Below are positions 1 through 9,425 of a stretch of DNA of 64,000 bases, piece by piece. A program made the position numbers and the translations under genes. The notes under the pieces are model-generated. The model searched no databases. It saw nothing but the letters and a program-made list of their open reading frames with translations, and had not been told where the DNA came from. This DNA comes from Myxococcus qinghaiensis (GTDB lineage: Bacteria > Myxococcota > Myxococcia > Myxococcales > Myxococcaceae), in NCBI RefSeq assembly GCF_024198215.1, contig NZ_JAKCFA010000033.1:42758-106757 (forward strand). The letters are read 5' to 3'. Position 1 is the stretch's first letter, and every line of letters begins with the position of its first letter.

Positions 1-1
1 A

Positions 2-1063
2 CCGGCGGGAGAGAGCACGGGCTCCAACGCAGTGGTTGCGCCGGCACCGGAGGCCGCACCCGCCCCCGAGGCCACGAGCACCACGGCGTCCAACTCCACG
101 CTGCCCTCCGTCGCGACGATTCCCGCGACAGGGACCTCGGCCGCTTCCTCTGAGAGCGCCACGGCCTCGACAGGGAGCGCTGACACGGCCACGAGCACGG
201 TGGCGCCCACCGCCGCTGTAGCGACCACCGCGAGTTCAGGGCCGACTCCGGCCGGAGCCGCGACGGCGTCCCCGACTCCGAGTGCCACGCCGCTCGCGAG
301 CACCGCGCCGTCGGCCACGCCCACGCCCGTCACGAACGGAGCCGGTGCGTCCGGAGCTCCGGTGTCTCAAGCGGGCGCGGTGCCTCCAGCGGGCGCGGTG
401 CCGGCTTCGAGTTCCCCGCCGCCAGCGGCCGGTGCGCCTCGGAAGTCCTCCCGCGCATGGGTCGCCGTCGTCGGCGTGGGCACGGTGCTCGCGCTCGGTG
501 GCGCGGCCGTCATCGTCCAGCGCCTGCCGCCCGGGATTGAAGCGGAGCTGGAGGACGCGGGGCCTCCGGCCATCGCGATGGGCGGCCTGGAGGACGCGGG
601 AGCAAGCACCGACGGTGGCGCGGACGCGGGCGCCGAGGTGATTGCGACCGGCTACCTGGACCTCACCGTGGATCCTCGCGTGGACGTGTCCTATCCGGGT
701 GGATTCCTGGGTCGCACGCCGCTCAGCGTGGCGCTGCCCGCGGGGCGACATGTGTTCACGCTCACCAACGCCGTGCTCGGCATCCAGGTGGCTCGCACGT
801 TCACCATCACCGCGGGCGGGCGCAACGCGCAGCAGCTCTTCCTGAACAAGGGCTTCATCAACATCCGCGCGCCGAAGGACGCCATCGTCACGCTCAACGG
901 CCGGCTCATTGGCGCCGCGCCCGTGGAGGAGCAGGACGCCTACGAGGGCACGCATCAGCTCCTCGTCATCGCCAACGGCGCGCGGTGGGCGAAGACGTTC
1001 AAGCTGGAGCCCGGCCAGCGCGTCTCGTTCGACGTGGACTTCGAGACGCCCTCCGAGGAGTAG
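2..1063 (+). CDS. PEGA-domain membrane protein, 3' part (probably C-terminus of a Ser/Thr protein kinase)
   Basis: The frame is open from the left edge, so the N-terminus lies outside the window. What remains is about 130 residues of Ala/Thr/Ser/Pro-rich linker, one transmembrane helix (around the VAVVGVGTVLALGG stretch), and a globular C-terminal region with the look of PEGA repeats (FLGRTPLSVALPAGRH, then ITLNGRLIGAAPVEEQ-like). In myxobacteria this order commonly follows a cytoplasmic Pkn2-type kinase domain. The kinase domain itself is not visible, so the kinase identity is inference; the PEGA-type module and the membrane anchor are what the sequence shows. The gene ends 75 bp before the end of a convergent kinase gene. 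Confidence 0.7.
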   Translation, partial: PAGESTGSNAVVAPAPEAAPAPEATSTTASNSTLPSVATIPATGTSAASSESATASTGSADTATSTVAPTAAVATTASSGPTPAGAATASPTPSATPLASTAPSATPTPVTNGAGASGAPVSQAGAVPPAGAVPASSSPPPAAGAPRKSSRAWVAVVGVGTVLALGGAAVIVQRLPPGIEAELEDAGPPAIAMGGLEDAGASTDGGADAGAEVIATGYLDLTVDPRVDVSYPGGFLGRTPLSVALPAGRHVFTLTNAVLGIQVARTFTITAGGRNAQQLFLNKGFINIRAPKDAIVTLNGRLIGAAPVEEQDAYEGTHQLLVIANGARWAKTFKLEPGQRVSFDVDFETPSEE

Positions 1064-1138
1064 GCCACCCCGGTCTCCGCTGGCAGCGGCTCGTCACCCC
1101 GAGCCCTGCCAGCGCGCCTCGCCCCTGGTGCGCCGTGA

Positions 1139-3034
1139 CTACTCGCGACGCTCCAGGCGCAAGAGCTCCAGGACCCGGTCTGTGTCCAGGGGCCGCGTCA
1201 CAAAGTCGCTGACACCCGCGGCCAGGCACCTCGCCCGCTCGTCGTCGCTCGACTGGGCCGTGACGAAGACAATGGGCATGTTGGCGAAGCGCGCATCCGC
1301 GCGGAGCGTCTTCAGGACGGTCTGGCCCTCCTCCGTCATCGGGAGCAGCAGCAGCAGGCCATCGACCTCCGGGGAGTCCCACAGGACGCGCAGCGTCTCC
1401 CCCATGCTCTCCGCGTGGAGGACCTCCAGGCCCCGCGACTCCAACACGCTGATGAGCGAGAACGCCTCACGGATGTTGTCGTCCGCCACGAGCACGCGAC
1501 GCCGGGTGGTCCGCGCCCGCTCCCCTTCCAGGAACGAAGACCCCGCGAAGAACTCGGACTCAATCACCTCGCCTGGGGCACGTGGACCGCCTGGCGTCGA
1601 CGCATCACCGCGCGCGAACGCGGGGATTTCGACCGCCGAGACCTCCACCATCGACTCCCCGGCCCGCACGAAGTCCCGCTGTCCACCCGCCGTGCCGTCC
1701 GCATGGAGCTCTTCCCCCACGTAGACGTCGGGCACGTAGAGCGTGAAGGTGCTGCCGCGCCCCAGCTCGCTGGCGACGTGCAGCTCTCCTCCCAGCAGGT
1801 GCGCCAGTTCGCGGCTGATGGACAGCCCCAGGCCCGTGCCACCGTACTTGCGGCTCGTGCCCGGCTCCGCCTGCTGGAAGGCCTCGAAGATGCGCTGGAG
1901 CTTGTCCTGCGCGACGCCGATGCCCGTATCCACCACGCTGAACGCCAGCACTCCTTCGGCGCGATTCAGCACGGGACTCTCGAAATGGAGCAGCCCCCGG
2001 CCCATCAGCGCGACGCGCAGCTCCACCCGCCCCGAGTCGGTGAACTTGAAGGCGTTGGAGAGCAGGTTCTTGAGCACCTGCCGCAAGCGCGACGAGTCGG
2101 TGCGCATCGTCCGGGGCAGCGAGCTGGAGAGCACGACGGCGAAGCCCAGCCCCTTCTGCTCGGCGACGTGCTGGAAGTCGCGCTCGATGAGCGCCTTCAC
2201 CTCCGCGAGCGGCACGTCCTCCGGTTCGACCTGCAGCTTCCCCGCCTCTACTTTGGACAAGTCCAACAGGTCATTGATGAGGCTGAGCAGGTCCACGCCC
2301 GAGGCATGGATGGTCCGCGCGTACTCCGCCTCCTTCGGCCCCAGGCGATGGTCCGAGTCCTCCGACAACATCTTCGCGAGGATGAGCAGGCTGTTGAGCG
2401 GCGTGCGCAGCTCGTGGGTGATGTTCGCCAGGAACTCGCTCTTGTGCCGCGAGGCCAGCGCGAGCTTCTCCGTGAAGCCCACGTTGTCGTTGAAGTCCTT
2501 CCACACGCCGGAGTGTCCGGCCTCCGCAACGCCCTCCACGCCCACCTGACGCGCGACGCGACTCACCTCGCTGGCGAAGGTCGTCAGTCGCGCCACCATC
2601 CCATTGACGATGTTCTTCAACTCCAGCGACTCGCCCCGGACCTCCGCGGTGAGCATCTGCGACAGGTCTCCCCGCGCCACCGCGCCGCTCACCCGGATGA
2701 GGTCTCGCACCTGTGACGCGAGACTCCCGGCGAGCACATTCACCCCGTCGCCCAGCTCCCGCCACGCGCCCTCGGTCCCCGCCACGTCGACGCGAGCCCC
2801 CAGTCGACCCTCAATCCCCACCTCGCGGCCCACGCGCGCCACGTCCCGAGCGAGGGACGACATGCGCTCCGCGCCCGCGTTGAAGGTCTCCGCCAGCTGG
2901 TCCTCGAGCGTGTTCGCTCCCCGGACGGGCACTCGCCGCGAGAAGTCGCCCCGGTTGGCGGCCTCCATCGCGGCCAGGAGGTCTCGAAGCCAAGCGTCCT
3001 GCCGTGCGGTCCCCTGGTTGCCATCCTCTTCCAC
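1139..3034 (-). CDS. HAMP-repeat hybrid histidine kinase with degenerate C-terminal receiver
   Basis: This is a soluble hybrid kinase. Repeated HAMP-like modules (ANTLEDQLAETFNAG, EGAWRELGDGVNVLAGSL, LKNIVNGMVARL) come first, then a HisKA box with the phospho-accepting His (ITHELRTPLNSLL), then a HATPase domain (NLLSNAFKFTDSG, GTGLGLSIS), then a receiver-like domain. There is no signal peptide or membrane helix. In the receiver the acidic pocket (ADDN) is present, but the phospho-acceptor Asp is Leu (codon 1352-1354) and the conserved Lys is Arg (TRPLD), so it probably cannot be phosphorylated normally. I chose the GTG at 3034 because GGGAG precedes it by 6 bases; an ATG at 3103 gives a longer, less likely N-terminus. 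Confidence 0.88.
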   Translation of the reverse strand: MEEDGNQGTARQDAWLRDLLAAMEAANRGDFSRRVPVRGANTLEDQLAETFNAGAERMSSLARDVARVGREVGIEGRLGARVDVAGTEGAWRELGDGVNVLAGSLASQVRDLIRVSGAVARGDLSQMLTAEVRGESLELKNIVNGMVARLTTFASEVSRVARQVGVEGVAEAGHSGVWKDFNDNVGFTEKLALASRHKSEFLANITHELRTPLNSLLILAKMLSEDSDHRLGPKEAEYARTIHASGVDLLSLINDLLDLSKVEAGKLQVEPEDVPLAEVKALIERDFQHVAEQKGLGFAVVLSSSLPRTMRTDSSRLRQVLKNLLSNAFKFTDSGRVELRVALMGRGLLHFESPVLNRAEGVLAFSVVDTGIGVAQDKLQRIFEAFQQAEPGTSRKYGGTGLGLSISRELAHLLGGELHVASELGRGSTFTLYVPDVYVGEELHADGTAGGQRDFVRAGESMVEVSAVEIPAFARGDASTPGGPRAPGEVIESEFFAGSSFLEGERARTTRRRVLVADDNIREAFSLISVLESRGLEVLHAESMGETLRVLWDSPEVDGLLLLLPMTEEGQTVLKTLRADARFANMPIVFVTAQSSDDERARCLAAGVSDFVTRPLDTDRVLELLRLERRE

Positions 3035-3152
3035 GCGTTGCTCCCGTGAATCCGCATTCGTCACAGGGCCGGAGCACACCCGGCCCCCACGACGCCACGA
3101 CATCGCGGCGACAACGAACAGACGAGCCGGCTCCCAGAATCCCGAATGATGA

Positions 3153-4535
3153 CTACGCGCTCTTGCGGCGCCTCATCATCGCCTCGTACGAACGACCCAC
3201 GCTCTGCGAGAGGATCATCAGCTCGCCCACGTCCGGCGGCGTGAGCTGATCCGGTCCGTTGTCCACGTACAAGAGGTGGACCACCTTGCCTCGGACCAGC
3301 AGCGGCAGGATGACGGCCGTCGTCGGGAAGCCGCCTCCCAGCAGCTTGTAGAACACGCCCATCGCCGCGTCCCGGCGCACCGGCCCCACGTAGTGCGAGC
3401 GCGTGTCGCGCACCAACCGGAACGTACTCTGCTCCCGGAGCGCCACGCCGATGCGACGCACCGCCGCCTCGCGCACGCCCGGGCCCATGCCGTGCCAGCC
3501 AGTGACGAGGCTGCCCTGCACCGACAGCAGCAGGTTGCGCCGCCACTTGCCCAAAGCGAAGCGCAGCACCGTGCGAGCCACGTCCTCGCGGTCCGTGCTG
3601 CGCGCCAGCTCCGCCTGCGCCTCCGCGAACGTCAGCGGCGTGGGAGGAGGCTCGGGCGCGCGCTGCACGGGCGCGGCGGCCATGGGCGGCTGCGCGACAG
3701 GCGCCATGGGGGCCACGGGAATACCCACCTGCGCGGGAGGAGTCGGCGGAGGCGGCGCCACCGGGCGCGGCGCGGGAGGCTGCGCCTGCATCGCGGGAGG
3801 CGGAGCCACCACCGGACGGGCCACGGGCGCCGTCGGCATGGGCATCGGCGGGAGCTCGGGGAGGGCTTCCACCACCTCGACGCCGGTGATGACCTCCTCC
3901 TCGCCCATGTCCCCTTCGTAGTCCGCGCCACCGCGCAGCGCCTGCGCGTAGACGGACTGGAACTCCTCCTCGCTCATCAGGTCGGGCGGCTTCTCCGTCG
4001 CCTTGGCGATCTCCGCCGCGGCCTGCGAGCCGGGCTTGGGGCGAGGCCGCACCGCGTTCATGTCGATGGCGCGCAGCGGGCGGAAGGCCTTGGTGTAGCG
4101 GCGCAGCAGCTGGTTCATCCGGAATTCGGGGATGACCACCGGCACCACGCGCTTGCCCGTCTTGAAGGCAATCGCGTCCAACGTCGTGAAGTCGTGCGGG
4201 TTGACGACGGCGACGCTCAGGCGCGTCGCATCCACCCGCATGGGGAGCAGCTCCTTGTCATCCGCCTGGTTGGGCGGCACCAGCTCCAGCGCCTTGGGGT
4301 CCGGCACCATCTCCCCGGAGGCGAACGCGCTGTTGTGCAGCGTCCCCAGCGTCTTGGCCAGGTCCACCTCGGACAGCAGCCCCAGCTCCACCAGGTTCGT
4401 CCCGAGCCGGCCGCCATGCACCACCTGGGCCTCGAGTGCCTCCTCGAGTCCCTCCGCGGTGACGAGGCCATCCTTCAGGAGCTGTTCGCCCAGGCGCATG
4501 ACCGGCTTGTAGCCGCGCCCCATCCCGCTCCGCAA
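3153..4535 (-). CDS. GspE/PilB N-terminal-domain protein with Pro-rich linker and GAF-like C-terminus
   Basis: The first 150 residues match the GspE/MshE N-terminal domain of type II secretion and type IV pilus ATPases (LGEQLLKDGLVTAEGLEEAL, then DLAKTLGTLHNSAF). That domain is a c-di-GMP or partner binding module in some family members. No ATPase domain follows. Instead there is a proline-rich linker (about residues 235-300) and a 150-residue C-terminal domain resembling GAF folds (LLVRGKVVHLLYVDNG). The role is probably regulatory or scaffolding rather than secretion ATPase; this is inferred from architecture only. An ATG at 4499 (MRLGEQ) is a more conventional start than the one at 4535. 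Confidence 0.75.
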   Translation of the reverse strand: MRSGMGRGYKPVMRLGEQLLKDGLVTAEGLEEALEAQVVHGGRLGTNLVELGLLSEVDLAKTLGTLHNSAFASGEMVPDPKALELVPPNQADDKELLPMRVDATRLSVAVVNPHDFTTLDAIAFKTGKRVVPVVIPEFRMNQLLRRYTKAFRPLRAIDMNAVRPRPKPGSQAAAEIAKATEKPPDLMSEEEFQSVYAQALRGGADYEGDMGEEEVITGVEVVEALPELPPMPMPTAPVARPVVAPPPAMQAQPPAPRPVAPPPPTPPAQVGIPVAPMAPVAQPPMAAAPVQRAPEPPPTPLTFAEAQAELARSTDREDVARTVLRFALGKWRRNLLLSVQGSLVTGWHGMGPGVREAAVRRIGVALREQSTFRLVRDTRSHYVGPVRRDAAMGVFYKLLGGGFPTTAVILPLLVRGKVVHLLYVDNGPDQLTPPDVGELMILSQSVGRSYEAMMRRRKSA

Positions 4536-4554
4536 GCACGCACACCCAGGGCCC

Positions 4555-4941
4555 CTAGTCCTCCGGGTGGTGACTGAGCGCCACCCGGTTGCCCTCCGGG
4601 TCCCGCACGTACACCGTCCACCGCGTCTCGTGCTCCAGCGGGACGCCCGCCTGAGTAAGCTCGGACACCACCGCGGCCCGCTCCGTCCTGGCGATGCGGA
4701 ACGCGAGCATCAGCAGGCCCGGGCGCTCGTGGCGGAACGGGAGCGGCTCCGGCGCCATGCCCGCCGCCTCGATGGCCAGGAAGCCGCCCCCGGGCACGCC
4801 CACCCAGATGCTCCGCAGGGAGCCATCCGGGCGCAGATGGCGGGTGAGCTCGGGGAAGCCCAGCAAGTCCCTGTAGAAGGCCGTCACCCGCTCGATGTCC
4901 TCCGCCTGGATTGCCACGTGGTGGAAGCCCTGAACGTTCAT
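4555..4941 (-). CDS. VOC (glyoxalase/bleomycin-resistance) family protein
   Basis: A 128-residue protein with the typical VOC start (FHHVAIQAEDIERVTAFYRD) and end (YVRDPEGNRVALSHH), as expected for one betaalphabetabetabeta module pair. The family binds a divalent metal and includes glyoxalases, dioxygenases and antibiotic-binding proteins; the substrate here cannot be told. Candidate metal ligands are the His near the N-terminus and the Glu in the PEGN segment. The ATG at 4941 lies 28 bp from the divergent receiver-DUF4388 gene, so the two probably share a promoter region. Confidence 0.85.
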   Translation of the reverse strand: MNVQGFHHVAIQAEDIERVTAFYRDLLGFPELTRHLRPDGSLRSIWVGVPGGGFLAIEAAGMAPEPLPFRHERPGLLMLAFRIARTERAAVVSELTQAGVPLEHETRWTVYVRDPEGNRVALSHHPED

Positions 4942-4969
4942 GAGGGCGGATGGTATGGTCCCGCCGCCC

Positions 4970-6346
4970 ATGGCGCGACTGCTCATCGTCGAGGACAACC
5001 ACGAGCTGGCCTCCCTCATCGTCTCCACGGCCCAGAGCCGGGGCCACGACGCGCGCGCCGTGCACACCGGCGAGGCCGCGCTGGAGGCGCTCAGCCCCGG
5101 TACCAAGTGGGACGCGGCCCTGGTGGACCTGCTCCTGCCGGACATCCGGGGCAGCGAGGTGCTCGCCGCCCTGCGGGCCCACGGCATCCCCGCCATCGCC
5201 GTGAGCGGTGTGTACAAGGGTGACCGCTTCGCGCAGGAAGCCGTGCAGGTCCATGGCGCCCGGGCCTTCTTCGAGAAGCCCTTCGAGCTCATCCAGGTGA
5301 TGGAAGCCCTGGAGCAGGCAGGGGGCGTGGAGTCCGCGCCCCGCGCGCCACCGCCCGTGGAGGACGGCGCGGCCCAGGATGAGCTGCTCGACGACGCGGA
5401 CCTCATCGTCCTGGAGGAGCTGATTCCCGACGGAGAGGAAGCAGGCGACGCCAGCGCGCCCATGCAGGCCATCCCCGACTCCGCGCCGCTGCCCGGGCTG
5501 GAGAGCGAGGAGCCCGCCCTGCCGCTGCCCTTCGCGCATCGGGAGAAGGTGTGGACGCGCACTGCGCCCGACGCGGCGAAGACCCGGCGCGCGCTGCCCG
5601 AGTGGTCCCTCGGGGGAGATTTGAAGGACACCTCCGTGGCGCGGCTGCTCAACGCCTACTACGAGGCGCGGCACCACGGAGAGCTCAAGCTGCAGCAGGG
5701 CTCCATCCTCAAGGTCGTCTACTTCGAGTCCGGCCGCATCGTATACGCGGCCTCCAATCTGGCCCACGAGCGCTTCGGTCGCTTCTGCGTCCGCAAGGGC
5801 GTGCTCACGGAGCAGAAGCTCGCGGAGGTGGCCGCCTTCGCCCGGCAGGAGGGCCTGCGCACCGGCGAGGCGATGATTCGCCAGGGCGTGCTGGATGCGC
5901 CTCGGCGGCGACAGCTCTTGGAGGAGCAGGTCCGCGAGCTGCTCTGGTCCACCTTCACCTGGACGGAGGGCGCCTACGGCTTCAGCGCCATGAGGCCGCA
6001 GCGCGCGGACCTGGTGAAGCTGTCCGTGTTCCCGGGCGACCTGGTGCTGGAGGGCGTGGAGAAGACGGAGACGCTGGTGGCCCTGCGGCAGCGCATGGGG
6101 CAAGGCCGCCGCCTCTTCCCCACCGCCGACCCGCCGTACGGCCTGCACGAGCTGAAGCTGCAAGGGCCGCAGGCGCTGCTCCTGGCCTACGCGGACGGAA
6201 GCAAGACGGTGGAGGACCTGCTCGCGCTGACGGACCTGTCGGAGCGGCAGGCGCTGGCGACACTGCGGGGCCTGGAGCTGCTCGGCGTGCTGGAGGAGCG
6301 GCCGGAGACACCGAGCCGCCGCCACCGCATCTCCTTCGGCCTCTGA
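4970..6346 (+). CDS. Response regulator with DUF4388 (PATAN) domain
   Basis: An N-terminal receiver (LLIVEDNHE acid pocket, phospho-Asp in ALVDLLLPD, Lys in FEKPFE, about residues 1-115) is followed by an acidic linker and a DUF4388/PATAN domain (WSLGGDLKDTSVARLLNAYY, around residue 205). The last 80 residues resemble a small winged-helix-like module (KTVEDLLALTDLSERQALATL). DUF4388 is abundant in myxobacterial and other gliding or multicellular bacteria and is thought to mediate protein-protein signalling. The start at 4970 places the receiver immediately after Met; a longer frame begins at 4940. It ends 2 bp before the end of the convergent MYXO-CTERM gene. Confidence 0.85.
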   Translation: MARLLIVEDNHELASLIVSTAQSRGHDARAVHTGEAALEALSPGTKWDAALVDLLLPDIRGSEVLAALRAHGIPAIAVSGVYKGDRFAQEAVQVHGARAFFEKPFELIQVMEALEQAGGVESAPRAPPPVEDGAAQDELLDDADLIVLEELIPDGEEAGDASAPMQAIPDSAPLPGLESEEPALPLPFAHREKVWTRTAPDAAKTRRALPEWSLGGDLKDTSVARLLNAYYEARHHGELKLQQGSILKVVYFESGRIVYAASNLAHERFGRFCVRKGVLTEQKLAEVAAFARQEGLRTGEAMIRQGVLDAPRRRQLLEEQVRELLWSTFTWTEGAYGFSAMRPQRADLVKLSVFPGDLVLEGVEKTETLVALRQRMGQGRRLFPTADPPYGLHELKLQGPQALLLAYADGSKTVEDLLALTDLSERQALATLRGLELLGVLEERPETPSRRHRISFGL

Positions 6347-6347
6347 G

Positions 6348-9300
6348 TCAGCGCCGCGTGCCGTCGCGACGGCGGCGCAGCCACTGAGCCACCGCGAGCA
6401 GTCCGAACAGCGCGGCGCCCGAGCCTCCCTGCGAGCAACCACAGGACGACGGTTGCTCACTCGACGACGCCCCGGACACGGGCACGCCGTTGAGGAACAC
6501 CTCCCCAGCGAAGCGCGGCGACGACAGCAGCCGGGGACGGACCACGTACGTCAGCGTGCGCGTCTCGTGAGCGGCCAGCGCCACGCCTTCCACCTGGAAG
6601 CCGCCCTCGGTGGACTGCTCCGCCAGCGTCGCGCCCGCCACCTTCACGCTGCCGGGCACCAGCTCCATGCCCTCGACGCGCTCGACATAGCGCAGGCCGG
6701 TGACGCCGCAGTCCGTGGTGTTGCTCAGCTGCACCACCACGCCCACCAGCCCCGTCTCCTGGCCGGAAGAGGCCTCCGTGGAGTGCGCCACCTCGACGAA
6801 GGGGTCCGCGACAATCGGCACCGTGTGCACCCGCGTGGCCGCGTTGCCCCCACCCGCATCGGCGGTGACGCGCAGGGAGAGGGACGTCCCCACCAGCTCC
6901 TGCAGGCCCGTCTCGCGCGTGGCCACGGTGACGCTCGGGCCCGACAAGTCGTCCTGCGCGAGCGCGGGGCCGCTCTCCCGGGACCAGGACACATCCACGT
7001 CAGTGCACGCATCGGGAGGAATCCGCTGCGTGAGGGTGGTCTTCGCGCCTTCACCACAACGCGCCACCAGCGCCTCACCCTCCACCTCACCCAAGGACAC
7101 GGCCCGAGCCTCCGCCGTCAGCGTCTGTCGCGCACGGCCCGCCTCCACGGGCGTGGCGACATCGGAGAACAGCTCGCCTCGCACGGTGTACGCGGTGGGC
7201 GAGCAGACCGCGGGCAACTGGAAGCGCCACACGCCCGGCACGGGCACCACCTGGGAGGCGAGCTGCACGCCGTCGGCGGACTCCAGGAACATGCGCGCCT
7301 TGAGCGCGTACGCGCCGGGGCAGCGCAGCGACGTGCCCAGGGTCGCCTCGACATCCTGGCCCCCCCCGGTGACGCTCATCGACAGGTCGAGGCTCGCGGC
7401 GGACACGTCCTCCGCTTCCGGCTGGGCGTCCACTCGCACGGGAACCTCGGGCCCCTCCACCACGCCGACTCCGTCGACGGTCATCCGGTTGCGCACCACC
7501 AGCGTCAGTGACGCCAGCCCGCAGCCCTCCGCCGACACCTGGAGCACCTGCGCCGTGACGGGCGACGAGAGGTCGACGGGAGTGCCAGCACCGTCCTTCA
7601 CCGAGAGCCCCGGAGGCACGGAGCCTCCATCCGGGAGCCGCCACACCGTATCCACCTGAGGCAGCCCCGCCGTGGCCTCGCAGGCGTGCAGTGCCTCGGG
7701 ACGCAGCTCCACGGTGCTCCCCGACCGCACCTGGCGAACCGTGTTCAGCGCGAAGGGCGCGGCCGGCTTGCCCCAGGGTTGCACGTCCACGGAGATGGCC
7801 GTGGCCTCGGACGGAATCCGCCCCTTGTCCCGTGCCCGGACTTCGTAGGTGTAGCGCGCGCCCGTCGCGGAGCAGAGGAACTCTGGGGGCGTGAAGGTCG
7901 CGATGCGGCCTGCCTCCTCTGTCTGCAACATCGGCTGGCCCGGGGGCGTGCTCCACACGTAGTCCACCGACTCGCAGACCCCAGCGCTCGGGGATGCGGT
8001 GAACACGAGCGAGGAGCCTCCGGCGGAGGTGGTGCCCTGAAGCGGCAGCACGCCGGGCGCTCCGGGCCCTTCCGTGTTCTCGATTCGCACCGTCACCGGG
8101 GTCTGACGGTCATGCGCGCCCAGGCCATCCGAGGCGAACACGGTGAACTGGGTCGTGGTCGTCTCGCAGACCTCCGGGGCAGTGAGGGACAGCGACACCG
8201 CGTCCATCCCCGGCGTGGCGTTGACGGTCAGCGGCGTCGCCCCCACGTCGGCGGAGACTCGCACCGCATCGCCGTCCTCGTCGCTCGCGGTGACCTCCAG
8301 CGTCCGCGTCGTTCCCTCGTCGATGAGGACGGGGTCCGGAATCGCGCCGAACACCGGGGCCACGGCGTTGACGTAATAGATGACGTTCTGTCCCTGGTTG
8401 CGCAGGGTGATGACACAGAAGGAGGAGTCCACGCAGGACACCTGGTCGAAGGGGTCCGACACCGGCAATGACGCGTTGGCGAACGCGGGATGCACTCGCC
8501 ACGTCATGCCGGAGTCGCTGGCGCTTCCCGTCGGCACGGCGCCGAGCACGACATGCTCTCCGCCATTGCGCGTACCCACCGCGAGGCCAAAGCCCGTTCC
8601 CCGGCCGGTGCTCTGCTCGGTGTTCACATCGACGGAGACGATGTTCACCGGCCCCGAGTCCACCAGGGTGACTCGACTGAAGTCCCCGGGAACTGGCGCT
8701 GCGGAGAGGGGCGCCCTGAAGAGGCCGTCCGCGTTGCCCGCCAGGAGGATGGGAAACAGCCCGCTCGTGGGGATGAGGTCCACCGTCTGGAGCGGCTGCG
8801 TCGTCAGCGCGGTGTTCATGCTGAACGAGGCCTCGCGCTTGTCGGCTCGAATGTAGAGCAGGTTCTGCGGGCCGATGACGGGGACGACTGCATGCGACAC
8901 TCCACCCGCGGACTCCGTCACCCCCATCACCGACGTGGCCCTGTACTCGCTTGTCTCCAGGACGCGGGTGGGCCATGGGAAGGTGGCCGTCTCGGACGCC
9001 GTCGCGTGCAACAACAGGATGTCGTTCGTATCGACGGCGATGGCGGCGTAGCCAGTGCCTGACGCGGTCTGCATCACCCGGCGAACCTCCGTCGTCGTCG
9101 CGGTGGGCAGGTCGGGGATGATGCTGCCGCCGGGCAGACAGTTGTCGAAGGCGAAGATGACGCCGTCGTTGCGCACGCCCGCGAAGCAACCCGAGGTCAA
9201 CAGCAACGTGCCCACGGCGGGCGACAGGTTGCGGTTGGCCCTCTGCTCCTCGTTGACGTGCAGCTCCGCGCCCGTGGAGTGAGCGATGGCGACGGTGAAG

Positions 9301-9416
9301 GGCTCCCACGCCCTCACGTCACGAGGCTCTCCCGGGACCGTCAGGCCTTCCTTCCACTCCGCGGACGCCACCGCGGACAGTCCCAGACAGAGGCAGATGA
9401 GGATGCCGGCGCGCAC
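6348..9416 (-). CDS. Large exported protein with MYXO-CTERM-type C-terminal anchor
   Basis: A 1022-residue protein with a Sec signal peptide (cleavage after about ASA, residue 19) and a C-terminal Cys-containing motif (SSCGCSQGGSG), a short hydrophobic helix and an Arg cluster (LRRRRDG). This tripartite tail is the hallmark of MYXO-CTERM proteins, which are thought to be processed by a myxosortase and anchored at the outer surface. The middle holds a beta-rich, probably propeller-like N-terminal half and several Ig/PKD-like modules (VSADVGATPLTVNATPG and similar). It is the last gene of the surface operon running 16,735 to 6,348; its start lies 9 bp from the end of the preceding gene. Function is unknown. 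Confidence 0.8.
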   Translation of the reverse strand: MRAGILICLCLGLSAVASAEWKEGLTVPGEPRDVRAWEPFTVAIAHSTGAELHVNEEQRANRNLSPAVGTLLLTSGCFAGVRNDGVIFAFDNCLPGGSIIPDLPTATTTEVRRVMQTASGTGYAAIAVDTNDILLLHATASETATFPWPTRVLETSEYRATSVMGVTESAGGVSHAVVPVIGPQNLLYIRADKREASFSMNTALTTQPLQTVDLIPTSGLFPILLAGNADGLFRAPLSAAPVPGDFSRVTLVDSGPVNIVSVDVNTEQSTGRGTGFGLAVGTRNGGEHVVLGAVPTGSASDSGMTWRVHPAFANASLPVSDPFDQVSCVDSSFCVITLRNQGQNVIYYVNAVAPVFGAIPDPVLIDEGTTRTLEVTASDEDGDAVRVSADVGATPLTVNATPGMDAVSLSLTAPEVCETTTTQFTVFASDGLGAHDRQTPVTVRIENTEGPGAPGVLPLQGTTSAGGSSLVFTASPSAGVCESVDYVWSTPPGQPMLQTEEAGRIATFTPPEFLCSATGARYTYEVRARDKGRIPSEATAISVDVQPWGKPAAPFALNTVRQVRSGSTVELRPEALHACEATAGLPQVDTVWRLPDGGSVPPGLSVKDGAGTPVDLSSPVTAQVLQVSAEGCGLASLTLVVRNRMTVDGVGVVEGPEVPVRVDAQPEAEDVSAASLDLSMSVTGGGQDVEATLGTSLRCPGAYALKARMFLESADGVQLASQVVPVPGVWRFQLPAVCSPTAYTVRGELFSDVATPVEAGRARQTLTAEARAVSLGEVEGEALVARCGEGAKTTLTQRIPPDACTDVDVSWSRESGPALAQDDLSGPSVTVATRETGLQELVGTSLSLRVTADAGGGNAATRVHTVPIVADPFVEVAHSTEASSGQETGLVGVVVQLSNTTDCGVTGLRYVERVEGMELVPGSVKVAGATLAEQSTEGGFQVEGVALAAHETRTLTYVVRPRLLSSPRFAGEVFLNGVPVSGASSSEQPSSCGCSQGGSGAALFGLLAVAQWLRRRRDGTRR

Positions 9417-9425
9417 GAGTTACTC

